Source of the DNA: Clostridia bacterium
GTDB lineage: Bacteria; Bacillota; Clostridia; Oscillospirales; CAG-272
Direction: 5' to 3'
DNA length: 30,009 nucleotides
Assembly: GCA_017407375.1 (NCBI GenBank)
Contig: JAFQWT010000064.1
Location: forward strand, 1-30,009
This document shows positions 29,932 through 30,009 of this stretch, in pieces (the first letter of the stretch is position 1; each line of letters begins with the position of its first letter). Under the pieces are notes generated by a model. The model was not told the origin of the DNA. It did no database searches and saw only the letters and a list, made by a program, of their open reading frames with translations. A program made the position numbers and the translations under genes.

Positions 29932-30009
29932 CGGGGTATGGCATCGCGGAGTCTCGTCGCAAACACTCATCGGGGATCGTCCTTGATCTTCTTTGCGGAA
30001 TTTCTCAAC

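Overview
The window is a gene-dense, GC-rich bacterial chromosome segment. It has no tRNA, rRNA, CRISPR array, phage gene or transposase that I can see. The promoters are of the Gram-positive sigma-A type, nearly all with exactly 17 bp between the -35 and -10 boxes. Shine-Dalgarno sites are strong (AAAGGAG type), and a methionine synthase is split from its activation subunit. An aldo/keto reductase with a ferredoxin-like tail suggests an anaerobe. Together these point to an uncultured member of the Clostridia (Bacillota), probably gut-associated; the taxonomy is inference.

Layout: 1-2072 (-) is a PcrA/UvrD helicase cut by the left edge, and 2169-3467 (-) an ArsB/NhaD-type ion permease. 3659-4567 (+) is a metallophosphoesterase. 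4662-8358 (+) runs murD, a duplicated-domain lipoprotein and a cysteine desulfurase. 8423-8617 (-) is a TTG-initiated 64-residue gene with its own terminator. 8750-10359 (+) is a DUF1015 protein coupled to a small membrane protein. 10405-11795 (-) is rlmH followed by an EamA transporter. 11983-12474 (+) is an AllA-like protein. 12523-15035 (-) is a PIG-L deacetylase followed by a NagZ-like GH3 hexosaminidase. 15282-20105 (+) is uvrB-uvrA. 20106-20560 is a 455-bp intergenic cluster of repeats and terminator hairpins. 20561-22503 (-) holds two coupled tandem paralogs of unknown function. 22682-28437 (+) is SGNH hydrolase, cysK, metF, a MetH activation subunit and metH. 28533-29636 (-) is an aldo/keto reductase with two 4Fe-4S motifs. 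29700-29916 (-) is a candidate structured noncoding RNA with its own terminator.

Working units: uvrB-uvrA plus pcrA serve nucleotide excision repair and helicase functions. cysK-metF-metH with the activation subunit form a cysteine/methionine and one-carbon unit. The deacetylase and hexosaminidase form an amino-sugar pair. MurD belongs to peptidoglycan synthesis and RlmH to ribosome maturation.

The least explained parts, and the best candidates for undescribed biology, are four: the right-end RNA with an H-type pseudoknot and a terminator loop that repeats an upstream 10-mer; the coupled paralog pair at 20561-22503; the repeat cluster beside it; and the face-to-face promoters in the uvrB leader.
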